From M3007 sp964481485 (GTDB lineage: Bacteria; Bacteroidota; Bacteroidia; Chitinophagales; Saprospiraceae): a DNA stretch of 59,867 nucleotides. The notes beneath the pieces were generated by a model. The model saw only the letters and a program-made list of their open reading frames with translations, searched no databases and was not told the DNA's origin. Position 1 is the first letter of the stretch; the number at the start of each line of letters is the position of its first letter. The position numbers and the translations under genes were made by a program. Shown piece by piece: positions 33,137 to 41,430 of this stretch. The DNA is taken from NCBI GenBank assembly GCA_964481485.1, contig CAYZVM010000006.1, positions 1 to 59,867 of the forward strand. Direction: 5' to 3'.

Positions 33137-33817
33137 TCATGCCAATTTCTCCATATCGCGGATGAGGATGCTGTTGCGGTTGAAATAAATCAGGTTCGAC
33201 TTGCGCAAATCGTTGAGTACGGAAGTTACAGTTTGGCGGCTGGTACCGGTCAGGTTGGCGATGTCCTGTTGTGTGAGGTGGTGTTTGAGCAGGGTTTCGT
33301 AGCCGACGCGGCGGCCTTCTTTGCACGCAGTTTCCACCAAAAATTCGATAATGCGCTCGCGGGCGTCTTTCAGCACAAGTTTGGCGAGGCGGTCTTCCAC
33401 GCGCTGGAGGCGTTGCGTCAGATGCGTGAGGCAGGCGAACACGAGCCGCTGGTTTTGCTCCATGAGTTGTTGAAAATCAGCGGTTTTGATAGCGAGGTAC
33501 TCTACCTCGTCGTGCAGTGCTTGGGCGAATTCGCTGCGTTTGGTCTCACCAGCCAGCGCCAAATCGCCGAAGAGCGTTTCGGGTTGCAGGATTTCCTTGA
33601 TGACCTCGCGCCCGTCTTGCGAAAAAGTGCCGGTCTTCACCCGGCCTCTCATCAGCGCATAGATGTGGTCGGCGGGTTCGTCGGGCATGAAGACGAACTG
33701 AAATTTTGGTGCGCGCCGGTGGTGGGCGATGGCAGCAAGTTGTTCCAGTTCGGTGACGCTGAGCGAGTTCAGCACGGGAAGTTTTCCGAGGAGTTGCATT
33801 TTGTTGCTCAATTCCAT
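33137..33817 (-). CDS. Crp/Fnr-family transcription regulator
   Basis: The 226-residue protein has an N-terminal cyclic-nucleotide-binding-type barrel (about 15-125: PKFQFVFMPDEPADHIYALMRGRVKT, EVIKEILQPETLFGDLAL), a dimer helix (about 128-160) and a C-terminal winged helix (LTQQDIANLTGTSRQTVTSVLNDLRKSNLI, recognition helix SRQTVTSVLNDL). There are no N-terminal Fnr-type cysteines, so oxygen sensing by an iron-sulfur cluster is unlikely. The effector is unknown. The gene starts at ATG 33817 and is preceded by a long intergenic region with a -7 element about 165 bases upstream, so it probably has a long leader and may be autoregulated. Confidence 0.92.
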   Translation of the reverse strand: MELSNKMQLLGKLPVLNSLSVTELEQLAAIAHHRRAPKFQFVFMPDEPADHIYALMRGRVKTGTFSQDGREVIKEILQPETLFGDLALAGETKRSEFAQALHDEVEYLAIKTADFQQLMEQNQRLVFACLTHLTQRLQRVEDRLAKLVLKDARERIIEFLVETACKEGRRVGYETLLKHHLTQQDIANLTGTSRQTVTSVLNDLRKSNLIYFNRNSILIRDMEKLA

Positions 33818-34333
33818 AGCGGCGTAGTTTTTGTTTGAAAGCAGGAGAAGTGTTGGTTTGTATCTATAAATATCTCGGATGGGAGATTGCAGCAGTGCCG
33901 GTTGTCAAGGGTGGGCGCAATGGGGATTCGTCGTATTGGGCGGTTCGTCGAAGAATCTTTGGGGTGGCACTCTTTTTTCGATACAAAAGTAAGTTGAAAT
34001 GTTGCCTGTAAAAAGGACATTTTTGAGGCTTTGTCGGGAATTAATTTTTTGTAAAAAAAATAAAAATGCATTGATAAACAAGTCGTTATGAAGCCCACCC
34101 AAGTTTGCTATGAGTAGCGCTTTTTTGGCACAGTTTTTAAAAAATATGCTAAATGGAGGAATGGCCGGGCATTTTTCTCGCTGTCGCTTTACTTTTGGCA
34201 CTCTTCCGATGGCACGTTGATTGTTTTCAGAAAATGATATTTCGCGGCTACCGAAAACCTTTTAATCCTCTCCTGCTGACGGTTTCTACCGTGCCCCAAA
34301 CCGATTTTTCCCGCTGTTCCCGAATTGAACGAC
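33818..34333. other. Long divergent intergenic region
   Basis: This gap of about 515 bases separates the Crp/Fnr gene (minus) from the SprB-repeat T9SS gene (plus). It is AT-rich in the middle (33970-34150) and holds the -7 element at 33984-33991 for the minus gene. No convincing coding frame, RNA gene or long repeat was seen. The right half must hold the promoter of the T9SS gene, but I could not pick one site. Confidence 0.5.
33984..33991 (-). promoter_or_regulatory. -7 element of the Crp/Fnr gene
   Basis: Read on the minus strand this is TACTTTTG, an exact TAnnTTTG match. It would give a leader of about 160 bases before ATG 33817. The upstream TTTTTACAGG may be a weak -33 region. Confidence 0.4.
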
Positions 34334-37300
34334 ATGACAATACGATTTACATTTTTCATGACATGCGTTTTTGCGCTGTCGCAAATCCTTTCGCCGTCAA
34401 AGTGCGCCGCCGCCGCTGCCGCGTCCGACAATTGTGACAACCCCATTCAAATCAGTTCGCTCATCATCACCAACTCGGTGTGCGGCGATTCGAGCGGGGT
34501 CATTTTACTCAACCTTGTTGGCGGCAACGATGCCTTCACTTTTTCATGGACGCCCAATGTTTCGACCTCCGGTGTCGCTTTTGGCCTAAAAGCAGCGGCG
34601 TACGAAATCCATATTGTGCGAAACGGCGACCCAAGTTGCACGCTCGACACGACGGTAATCGTCAACAACTCCAACGGCCCCAATGTGCAGGTGTCTCAAA
34701 TCAAACCTGCCAACTGTTCGGCTGCTAATGGGGAAGTCGTGATGTCGCCACAGGGTTTTACCTACGCATGGAGCAACGGCGATGTCGGGTCGGTCAACTC
34801 GGATTTGGCGAGCGGGTGCTACTTCGTCACGGCGACCAATCCCGGCAATGGCTGCTACACGGTACTTAAAATATGTGTGCCAAACGAAAATCAGTTGGAA
34901 TCTACCTACAATGTGCTTGCCTTGGCAAAATGCGGCAAACCGACGGGGCAGGTGGATGTGCAGGTGACCGGCGGTTCGGGGCAGTACACTTACAGTTTTG
35001 GCAACAACCCCATTGCCTCGAATCTTGCACCGGGTCTCCATGTTTTTTATATCACGGACAATGTGACGGGGTGTTTGGATACCCTGACGGTGGTGATGAC
35101 AGAAGGTCCTCTTTTGGGCGAAGTCGTCGTCACACCTTTCAACATAAAATGCGCCGGCACGGGACAAGGAAATGTAGAGTTTGAAGTATTGCCGGGGGCA
35201 AATTTTGTTTTGCCGTTCACTTTTGCTTTGTGGGACGAAAATGGCAACGCGCAATCGCCCGGCGACTTGGCCGCCGGGACGTATTTTTTGCAAATTGCCG
35301 ATGCCGACAGCTGCCTTTTGCCAGTGGACACTTTTCAAATATCGGAGCCGCCCCTTTTCTCTGCGCAAACTTCGGTGTCGCCCGAAACTTGCTCTCAAGG
35401 TGGTCAAATTCAACTTGCGCTCAGCGGAGGTCATGGTCGGTACATCGTGGATTGGAGCGATTTGCCGGGGTTCGACAACCCGGAAGACCGCCTGAATCTG
35501 GATGCGGGTTTTTATAACGCGACGGTTTACGACAGCCTTTTTTGTGCCTATCCTGTTGGACCGGTGTTGGTTCCGGGTTACTGCAACATCCCCGATACGC
35601 TGATTTTGATAGTGGCGGCCAACAATATAAACTCACTTTGTCTGCCCACGCCCGCTGGGGTGGCGGTCTCTTCGTTGACTTATGCAATTGCTGCTCAGGG
35701 TACGCCGGTTTTTGGCAGTTGGTCATTGAGTTCATCGGGTTGTGTATCTTATCAAGCAGGGCCTGTGCCTGCATTTGGCGTGGACCCAATTTGTGTAGCA
35801 ATAAAATCGAGTGTGTCGGGCTTGAGCGATACAGTTTGTGTGGTGGTGAACATCACGACCATTTCTGCCGAAATTGACTCAATTTATTTTGCCGCGCAAG
35901 CTGGGAATTCGGCGACCGCCTGCGGTTTTATTCCTTCAAATTTCAACAATACGGTCATCGAATTGATGAACGGACAGGGGCTGAGCGGCACGAGCGATGC
36001 GTTCGGCGAATACCAAATTGATCCAATTTCAGGCTGCATCACTTTTGAATCTTACGGGCAGACGGGCTACAATGTGGATGAAATCTGCGTCGCCGTGTGC
36101 GACAACGTGTTGCGCCAATGCCGCGTTATTTGTTATTTTCCGTCCGTGTTGTCGCCCAACGATTGTCTCGATGGGATAACGTTGCCCGACAATCTGATGC
36201 TGACGACCGACGATTGCGACGCGGGTGCGTCTGTTTGTTTGCCCATTCCTTTTGAACAAATTTTCGACTATGCCATTCTCGACAACGGCGCGGCATATTC
36301 GGGCGGCCAATTCTCTGGCTGCGACCAACAAGCGGCGATTTCTTATACCGTAAAACTGACTGGCGGCCCGTACCAATTGGGTGCTTGGGCAGTGGGCGGG
36401 CAGGTTTTTTCTGGCTTTTTCACCGATGCTTATGGGCTGCTTGCACTGATGAACCAATTTGACCCCGTGCCGGGCTGGACGCTGGAGCGCGATTCGATAT
36501 TTGTGGGCGGAGACATTGCCCAAACGCACGGGCTGCTCCAAGTTATTTCTGCACAAGACCAATCCATCGAAGCGCCGCCGCAGCAAAAAAACACGCTCAA
36601 AGGGACAGTGGTGCGTTTTGCCACCGGCCAGCATACCATGATTTTCAGGCGGGTGCAAACGGGCTGCCTTGACACGATGCAGGTAAGGGTGACGTGTTCC
36701 GATTGTGCGCCGATTCACAACTACACGCCTGACAATCAGGGCAATATCGCATGGACGCTTTCTCAATGCGCGGGCGACACGACTTTTTGCACCAATATTC
36801 TCAGTCAAAATTTGGGGGAATACGTCATCACGGACAACGGCCAACCATTTTCAAGTATCTCATTTTGTGGCAATAACGTGGCGCTCCGGCTCGATACGGG
36901 GTTTCACCAAATCCACATCCTGCACACCGTTTCTTTGTGTGAGTACAATGTGCGCGTTTTGCTGAATTGCACGGATAATCCCGGCGACTCGACGTTGCTG
37001 GCCGTGCCAGACGAAATTGCGACCCTTCAAAATACAGCGGTCGAAATTGCCCTGCTCGTCAACGACATCATCGGGGGCATCGTCGGCAATACGGATGGTT
37101 TGGATCAGTTGGAACTGCTGAGCGAACCGCCAAACGGCGCGGTGTTTTATGACGATTTTCTCGGCATTGTGACCTACACGCCCAACAACGGTTTTTGCGG
37201 CGTGGACACCTTTTCTTATGAAATAAGGGACTTGGCGGGTATGCGTTCGGGCGCACTTGTGACGGTGACAGTGGTGTGCGACAAAGTGCTGATTTACACA

Positions 37301-37552
37301 GGTATCTCGCCCAACGGCGACAGCAAAAACGATGCTTGGCACATCTTCGGCATCGAGCAATTTCCGGACAACGAGGTACAGGTGTTCAACCGATGGGGCA
37401 ATCTTGTTTTTAAACAAAAAGGCTACTCGAACCTGAACGCGTGGGACGGCACCTGGAACGGGAAAGATTTGCCCGACGGCGCATATTTCTATGTCTTGGA
37501 CTTGGGCGACGGCTCGCCGGTGTTGAGCGGGTATTTGCAGTTGATGCGCTGA
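34334..37552 (+). CDS. SprB-repeat surface protein with gliding-motility type-B C-terminal domain
   Basis: From ATG 34334 the product is about 1,072 residues. It begins with a signal peptide (IRFTFFMTCVFALSQILSPSKCAAAAAA) and contains SprB-like repeats, seen as FSWTPNVSTSGVAFGLKAAA, YAWSNGDVGSVNSDLASGCY and YTYSFGNNPIASNLAPGLH within about 45-270. A later Ig/cadherin-like unit (ALLVNDII, PPNGAVFYDDFLGIVTYTPNNGFCGVDTFSYEI) lies before the end. The last 88 residues form the type-B T9SS domain: ISPNGDSKNDAW, VFNRWGNLVF and WDGTWNGKDLPDGAYFYVLDL. It is probably a surface adhesin exported by the T9SS. The in-frame TTG at 34325 is less likely as start. Confidence 0.93.
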   Translation: MTIRFTFFMTCVFALSQILSPSKCAAAAAASDNCDNPIQISSLIITNSVCGDSSGVILLNLVGGNDAFTFSWTPNVSTSGVAFGLKAAAYEIHIVRNGDPSCTLDTTVIVNNSNGPNVQVSQIKPANCSAANGEVVMSPQGFTYAWSNGDVGSVNSDLASGCYFVTATNPGNGCYTVLKICVPNENQLESTYNVLALAKCGKPTGQVDVQVTGGSGQYTYSFGNNPIASNLAPGLHVFYITDNVTGCLDTLTVVMTEGPLLGEVVVTPFNIKCAGTGQGNVEFEVLPGANFVLPFTFALWDENGNAQSPGDLAAGTYFLQIADADSCLLPVDTFQISEPPLFSAQTSVSPETCSQGGQIQLALSGGHGRYIVDWSDLPGFDNPEDRLNLDAGFYNATVYDSLFCAYPVGPVLVPGYCNIPDTLILIVAANNINSLCLPTPAGVAVSSLTYAIAAQGTPVFGSWSLSSSGCVSYQAGPVPAFGVDPICVAIKSSVSGLSDTVCVVVNITTISAEIDSIYFAAQAGNSATACGFIPSNFNNTVIELMNGQGLSGTSDAFGEYQIDPISGCITFESYGQTGYNVDEICVAVCDNVLRQCRVICYFPSVLSPNDCLDGITLPDNLMLTTDDCDAGASVCLPIPFEQIFDYAILDNGAAYSGGQFSGCDQQAAISYTVKLTGGPYQLGAWAVGGQVFSGFFTDAYGLLALMNQFDPVPGWTLERDSIFVGGDIAQTHGLLQVISAQDQSIEAPPQQKNTLKGTVVRFATGQHTMIFRRVQTGCLDTMQVRVTCSDCAPIHNYTPDNQGNIAWTLSQCAGDTTFCTNILSQNLGEYVITDNGQPFSSISFCGNNVALRLDTGFHQIHILHTVSLCEYNVRVLLNCTDNPGDSTLLAVPDEIATLQNTAVEIALLVNDIIGGIVGNTDGLDQLELLSEPPNGAVFYDDFLGIVTYTPNNGFCGVDTFSYEIRDLAGMRSGALVTVTVVCDKVLIYTGISPNGDSKNDAWHIFGIEQFPDNEVQVFNRWGNLVFKQKGYSNLNAWDGTWNGKDLPDGAYFYVLDLGDGSPVLSGYLQLMR

Positions 37553-37559
37553 CGCATGA

Positions 37560-38201
37560 TTACACCAGTTCCGCCACCGGAAATTCCATCTTAAACCCGC
37601 TCACTTTTACGGCCAATAACGGTTTCGCCAAACTGACATCCGGGAAAAACGCGGGATTTACCCGAATATCCAGCACGCGGGCGAGTTGTCCTGTGCCGCG
37701 TCCTTTTGGCGAGGTGAGGAAAATTTGATGCTCCCAAAATTGGTATAAATGTATGGGAATCAGTGCCGTAGTCACCGGGAAACGCAGGCCGCCGGAGCGC
37801 AGGGTAATGTCGAAACCGGGCATCCCCTGCTCATCCAACACGGAGATGCGCTCGGCATTGCCATCTTTTTCAACCTGAAACGGGCGCGCGCATTTTGGTA
37901 TGCCCCAGTTGGCTCGACCGCTCACCGTGCTGTCTTCCGAATCCACGAAAATGCGGGTGATGCTGTAGCGCCGCCCCTGTGGTGTGCGGAATTTGCCGGG
38001 CATGAACAGCAATTCCCGGTACGCGCCGACGGGCGACTCGTGGTAGTTCACCAGCATCACCGCCCCGAAAAAGCCGTCGAATCTCCCGGCCAGTTCCGGC
38101 GGCACAAAGCCATGCTGCGCCACCCACTCGCGACTAAATCTGTAAAACAGCATATAGCCGTCACCGTATAATGTCCAAGGGGCGGGGGAAATGGAGGGCA
38201 T
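37560..38201 (-). CDS. Acetoacetate decarboxylase-like protein
   Basis: The 213-residue protein resembles the acetoacetate decarboxylase-like beta-cone family: PWTLYGDGYMLFYRFSREWV, GAVMLVNYHESPVGAYRELLFMPG, YSITRIFVDSEDSTVSGRANWGIPK and the later PIHLYQFWEH. In true decarboxylases a Lys forms the Schiff base; in this subgroup the ring around YRELLFMPG has no obvious Lys-Lys pair, so catalysis is doubtful. Related eukaryotic and bacterial proteins of unknown function have the same length. It starts at ATG 38201 and is convergent with the T9SS gene, seven bases apart. Confidence 0.65.
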   Translation of the reverse strand: MPSISPAPWTLYGDGYMLFYRFSREWVAQHGFVPPELAGRFDGFFGAVMLVNYHESPVGAYRELLFMPGKFRTPQGRRYSITRIFVDSEDSTVSGRANWGIPKCARPFQVEKDGNAERISVLDEQGMPGFDITLRSGGLRFPVTTALIPIHLYQFWEHQIFLTSPKGRGTGQLARVLDIRVNPAFFPDVSLAKPLLAVKVSGFKMEFPVAELV

Positions 38202-38230
38202 TGGTAGCGTCGTTTATATCTCCAGTTCAA

Positions 38231-38842
38231 TTAAATATAGCCATCCGTAATCCCGACATCAAAATTGAATCGCAGAGATTCCACAAATTGAAAGATGTCG
38301 TCTGCGACGAACTTGAAGTATTTTTCCCTGTATTCCTGATGAGGCTCATAAACAAAATCAGGCGGAATATCTTGGGGAAAAACGCGGTAGATTTTATCGG
38401 CGTTTTCCGGGCCAAAGCCGAGATACAAACCCGAGCCCCAAGTGTATTCCACGTCTTCTATTTGAATCAGGTTCCATTGAAATTCTTCCTGCAAACCTTT
38501 GCCAAAAAGCCCCCATTTTTCATAAACGCCTTTGAATGTGAGCAGGTGGTGATAATTCGCAATCCATTTCCCGTGTTCGTCAAAAGATGACTTGAACACA
38601 TAGTCGAAAAATTGGCGTTCCTCTTCTTCCAGATGCAGGTGGAACAAATATGGCTCCTCCCCCAAAATATAACTGTTGGTGAACGCTCTGTATTTCTCTG
38701 GCAGATTAAAACCCAAATATAGCTCCTCCAGCGATTTGAAATGCTTGGCATTGGCCAGTTTATCCCTGTCGTCACAGCGTTCGAAAAAGAAATGATAGCC
38801 CTTGTAAACACTGTATTTCTTTATGACATCTTCTTTTGTCAT
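38231..38842 (-). CDS. Hypothetical protein, possibly SMI1/KNR4 (SUKH)-like
   Basis: The 203-residue protein is rich in aromatic and acidic residues and has no signal peptide or membrane helix. The pattern SLEELYLGFNLPEKYRAFTNSYILGEEPYLFHLHLEEEE and a late VFPQDIPPDFVYE recalls SUKH-type immunity proteins, which often have LPxxYRxF near the start, but the match is weak and the family is not claimed. It is the first of three small genes on the minus strand with clearly AT-richer codon use than neighbours. No toxin gene is next to it. It starts at ATG 38842, 40 bases from the next gene. Confidence 0.6.
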   Translation of the reverse strand: MTKEDVIKKYSVYKGYHFFFERCDDRDKLANAKHFKSLEELYLGFNLPEKYRAFTNSYILGEEPYLFHLHLEEEERQFFDYVFKSSFDEHGKWIANYHHLLTFKGVYEKWGLFGKGLQEEFQWNLIQIEDVEYTWGSGLYLGFGPENADKIYRVFPQDIPPDFVYEPHQEYREKYFKFVADDIFQFVESLRFNFDVGITDGYI

Positions 38843-38882
38843 TTCTGTATAAAGGTAAAAAATGCAGTGGTTATTTGGAAGT

Positions 38883-39272
38883 TTAATCTATAAGATCCAA
38901 TTCAGCCTCTCCATATCTTCTTTTGTCCAGTTTGCCCTCTTTCAATAAATAGTAGAAGTAGCTGCCGTCTTTATGATGCCAGGAAAAATCATGGATTTCT
39001 GCCGTCTTGGAAGGTTTTGACTTGATACGAACCTGTTGATTCCAGTGAAATCTTGGAGCAGGCAGTATTTGTTTAACTCCTTCCTTTTTTGCTCGAACTA
39101 CTTCAGACTTAAACTTCAATTCAATATAGTCGCCTTGGTCGCCAATGCAATAAGATATTCCCAATCCATGCGACCTCAGCATTGGCAAGTCTTCTGGATG
39201 AATTAATTCATCATGCCCTTGATTTGGAATCCAAGGATAAAAAACCCACTTCTCAGATAGTTTTGTATTCAT
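38883..39272 (-). CDS. Hypothetical protein, 129 residues
   Basis: A small soluble protein with WVFYPWIPNQGHDELIHPEDLPML near the start, a beta-rich middle (YCIGDQGDYIELKFKSEVVRAK) and a basic end. Similar small proteins with an IHPEDL-type phrase occur as stand-alone unknowns in Bacteroidota, but I cannot name a family with confidence. Its codon use is AT-richer than the core genes. It starts at ATG 39272 and is bounded upstream by a 120-base gap made wholly of repeats (39287-39401). It probably belongs with the two flanking genes to an acquired patch. Confidence 0.6.
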   Translation of the reverse strand: MNTKLSEKWVFYPWIPNQGHDELIHPEDLPMLRSHGLGISYCIGDQGDYIELKFKSEVVRAKKEGVKQILPAPRFHWNQQVRIKSKPSKTAEIHDFSWHHKDGSYFYYLLKEGKLDKRRYGEAELDLID

Positions 39273-39286
39273 GTGCTATATTGGAC

Positions 39287-39401
39287 AAGTGAGACAGCGG
39301 CGGTTATCTCCTGCTGAGAACACGTTTACGAAACCTCAAAGGTTTCGTAAACGTCTGCTAAAGTGAGACACCGGCGGTTATTTCCCGCTGGCTAAACACG
39401 G
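39287..39401. repeat. Duplicated 38-bp unit flanking a perfect palindrome
   Basis: AAGTGAGACAGCGGCGGTTA at 39287 and AAGTGAGACACCGGCGGTTA at 39361 begin two copies of a unit of about 38 bases with few differences, ending in AACACG. Between them is the palindrome at 39322-39354. Together they fill the gap between two small genes, and the second copy overlaps the last codons and stop of the gene at 39392. Confidence 0.7.
39322..39354. repeat. Perfect palindrome with GTTTACGAAA core
   Basis: ACGTTTACGAAACCT pairs exactly with AGGTTTCGTAAACGT over 15 bp around the loop CAA. The core CGTTTACGAAA/TTTCGTAAACG is the same as in 9315-9347, 30 kb away, while the inner bases and loop differ. Confidence 0.75.
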
Positions 39402-39784
39402 TATTTTTCAATATAGGACTCGTCCACTATTTTTCTTCCACTTTCCAACAACAAAGCATCCAGTTTCTTGGCGAGTTTATGTAACAAAGTTAGTCGCTCT
39501 CCTGTAACCTTATCCATATCAATTCCGATGACTGAATAGGTTGTATCCAAAGTTGCCCACAGTCTGGGATAGTCTTTTTGGGGATGAGGATAGGCAACCG
39601 CGTGAAACTTATATTTGAAGTTCTTTGGGTCATTTTTCAAATCTGCCTGACCGGTACTGGTGTCTTCGTACCATTCCAAACCTTCCGTTTCAGCTACGGC
39701 TTTTTCCCAAGAAGATTGGGTTATCTCCGGCTTGCTGTTGTCTATTAACTTGAATTTTGCCTTGGCAATGTAATAGCGTTTCAT
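39392..39784 (-). CDS. Hypothetical protein, 130 residues
   Basis: A small soluble, charged protein beginning MKRYYIAKAKFKLIDNSKPE, with aromatic-rich HAVAYPHPQKDYPRLWATLDTTY in the middle and a C-terminal helix (ERLTLLHKLAKKLDALLLESGRK). It has no recognised motif, signal peptide or membrane segment. Its last codons are provided by the second copy of the 38-bp repeat unit, which suggests that the repeat moved into the gene end. It starts at ATG 39784 and lies downstream of the AAA+ gene on the same strand with a 145-base gap. Confidence 0.6.
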   Translation of the reverse strand: MKRYYIAKAKFKLIDNSKPEITQSSWEKAVAETEGLEWYEDTSTGQADLKNDPKNFKYKFHAVAYPHPQKDYPRLWATLDTTYSVIGIDMDKVTGERLTLLHKLAKKLDALLLESGRKIVDESYIEKYRV

Positions 39785-39929
39785 ATCCTGGATGAAAACT
39801 TTTTGCCGTTGTCGTGCGTCTCGCCGACAACATTGCGCGGGAGAGACTCAGGGTATTTTGAGGTTCAAGTTTTGTCACTCGCCCCGTCCAAACTCATTGG
39901 GGTTGGCGGGACGCCAACAACGGCAGGAA

Positions 39930-41288
39930 TTACCCTGACTGTCCTGTGTTCCCTTCATTTGCTATCTCCCTTTTTACTCCCTGTTGAATACTGGCCATTG
40001 TGATAACATTTGAATCATTCCGAAGGGCTTCGAGCGATGCGTAACGTATGACATTCAGAATAGCACTGCCGCTGAGTTTATATTCCCGGGCGATAGCGGG
40101 TAGTCCTCTTTTGGAATCCAAGGTAGCCTGGGGTGGAATGCCGTTTTGCCAAATGCGGAGGCGTTCGGCCTCGCCGGGCATGGGGAAATGGATGGCGGTT
40201 TCAAATCGTCGGGAAAGTTCGTCGTACGGATTTTCGTTGAGGTTGGAGGCCAGGATGGCGACGCCGCCAAAGGTTTCGATGCGTTGCAAAATATAGGCAA
40301 CCTCCAAGTTGGCATAGCGATCGTGGGCGTCCCGGGTTGAATTGCGTTTGCCAAAGAGCGCGTCGGCCTCGTCGAAGAAGAGTATCCACTGTTTGCGTTC
40401 CGCCATGTCGAAGAAATACCCCAAGTTTTTCTCCGTTTCGCCGATGTATCTGGAAACTGCCATGGCCAGGTTGACGCGATACACTTCGCGGCCGGTGGAT
40501 TTGCCCAGCAGGCAGGCTGTCGTCGTTTTGCCGTTACCAGGCGAGCCGTAGAAGAGTACGCGGAAGCCGGGGCGCAGTTTGGCAGCCATACCCCAATCCT
40601 GCATTAAGGTGGGGCTGTGCTGGAGCCAGGTCTCTATTTCCCGGGCTTGTGCAAGGGTTTGCCGTGCTAATACCAGGTCGTTCCATTCCAGTTGAGTTTC
40701 GATGCGATGTGCCGGGAAACCGGTACCGAACTGTGGCGTGCCTGCTATGCCGGTGGTGAAGAGACTGAGGTATTCCTGTGTCAGCCGCAAGGGCGCTTTC
40801 AGGGCGGACAGGCGTGGGTCGTCCGGTTGCAGGTCGAATAGTTGGTGGCGGGAGAAATAGTGTTCGCGATCGAAGAGTGCTGAATGCCGGATTTGCGGCT
40901 CCAGTTCCCCACCTGTGAGTAAAAATACAAGCGTTTCGCCGGTAGGAAAGAAACCGCTTTCCCGGCTCTCCCTGATCCCGCCGAACTCGGCAAACGGGCG
41001 ACCGGTGGCGTTGTTTTTGATAAAAAAAACATCCAGGACCTGGGGGCGGATATGAGGCGTTAGGGCCAGGATGAGCATCAACCGCTCTGCAAAGCCCATT
41101 TTATATTGCCGGACGATACCGGCGTACATCGATTCCGAGCCGGCAAGATCGGGCGGCTTGATATCGAAGACATTATTAAAGTCGCTTTCCTGGCCGAAAT
41201 ACAGTTTCAAGCGAGTGTCTATGACTCTTCGAAACCATGAGAGTTCTTGTTCAAGGTCGCGGGAGTTGAGTTGAATAACATCTGGCAT
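39930..41288 (-). CDS. AAA+ ATPase, contractile-injection-system (Afp15-like) type
   Basis: The 452-residue protein has a unique N-terminal half (about 1-230) and a C-terminal AAA+ module: Walker A GSPGNGKTT (248-256), Walker B ILFFDEAD (302-309), a SNLNEN sensor-1 region (348-353) and a Arg-finger-like DELSRRFE (356-363). The N-terminal phrase VFFIKNNATGRPFAEFGGI and FFPTGETLVFLLTGGELE recall ATPases encoded in extracellular contractile injection system clusters. No sheath, tube, baseplate or DUF4157 gene is visible, so here it is an orphan. The usual role (perhaps assembly or remodelling) is not proven. It starts at ATG 41288. Confidence 0.8.
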   Translation of the reverse strand: MPDVIQLNSRDLEQELSWFRRVIDTRLKLYFGQESDFNNVFDIKPPDLAGSESMYAGIVRQYKMGFAERLMLILALTPHIRPQVLDVFFIKNNATGRPFAEFGGIRESRESGFFPTGETLVFLLTGGELEPQIRHSALFDREHYFSRHQLFDLQPDDPRLSALKAPLRLTQEYLSLFTTGIAGTPQFGTGFPAHRIETQLEWNDLVLARQTLAQAREIETWLQHSPTLMQDWGMAAKLRPGFRVLFYGSPGNGKTTTACLLGKSTGREVYRVNLAMAVSRYIGETEKNLGYFFDMAERKQWILFFDEADALFGKRNSTRDAHDRYANLEVAYILQRIETFGGVAILASNLNENPYDELSRRFETAIHFPMPGEAERLRIWQNGIPPQATLDSKRGLPAIAREYKLSGSAILNVIRYASLEALRNDSNVITMASIQQGVKREIANEGNTGQSG

Positions 41289-41306
41289 GATATAGTCAGG
41301 TTCACG

Positions 41307-41341
41307 CCCCGCTTTTTGTTTTCACCAAGCGGAAAGCGGGG
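41307..41341 (-). promoter_or_regulatory. Hairpin in the leader of the AAA+ gene
   Basis: CCCCGCTTT (41307-41315) pairs with AAAGCGGGG (41333-41341) around 17 bases, about 20 bases upstream of the AAA+ start. A TAAATTTG on the minus strand at 41355-41348 is an exact -7 match immediately upstream, so the hairpin would form the 5' end of this transcript. It may equally be the end of the pntB transcript, though no T-run follows. Confidence 0.4.
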
Positions 41342-41430
41342 GTGGTTCAAATTTATCTTCTGTACAAAAGTGCACTTGGCCAAAAGACACAAGCGCGGCA
41401 AGTCGTAGATATCAGGTCGTAAATCGCACA

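Noticed and set aside
39811..39895. tRNA-like segment (GAGGTTCAAGTTTTGTCACTCGC) upstream of the small gene at 39784.
   Set aside because: The TTCAAGT loop is right, but the T-stem does not pair, no acceptor or anticodon stem can be formed and there is no CCA or discriminator context. It could be an old tRNA 3'-end remnant at the edge of the accessory patch, but this cannot be supported.
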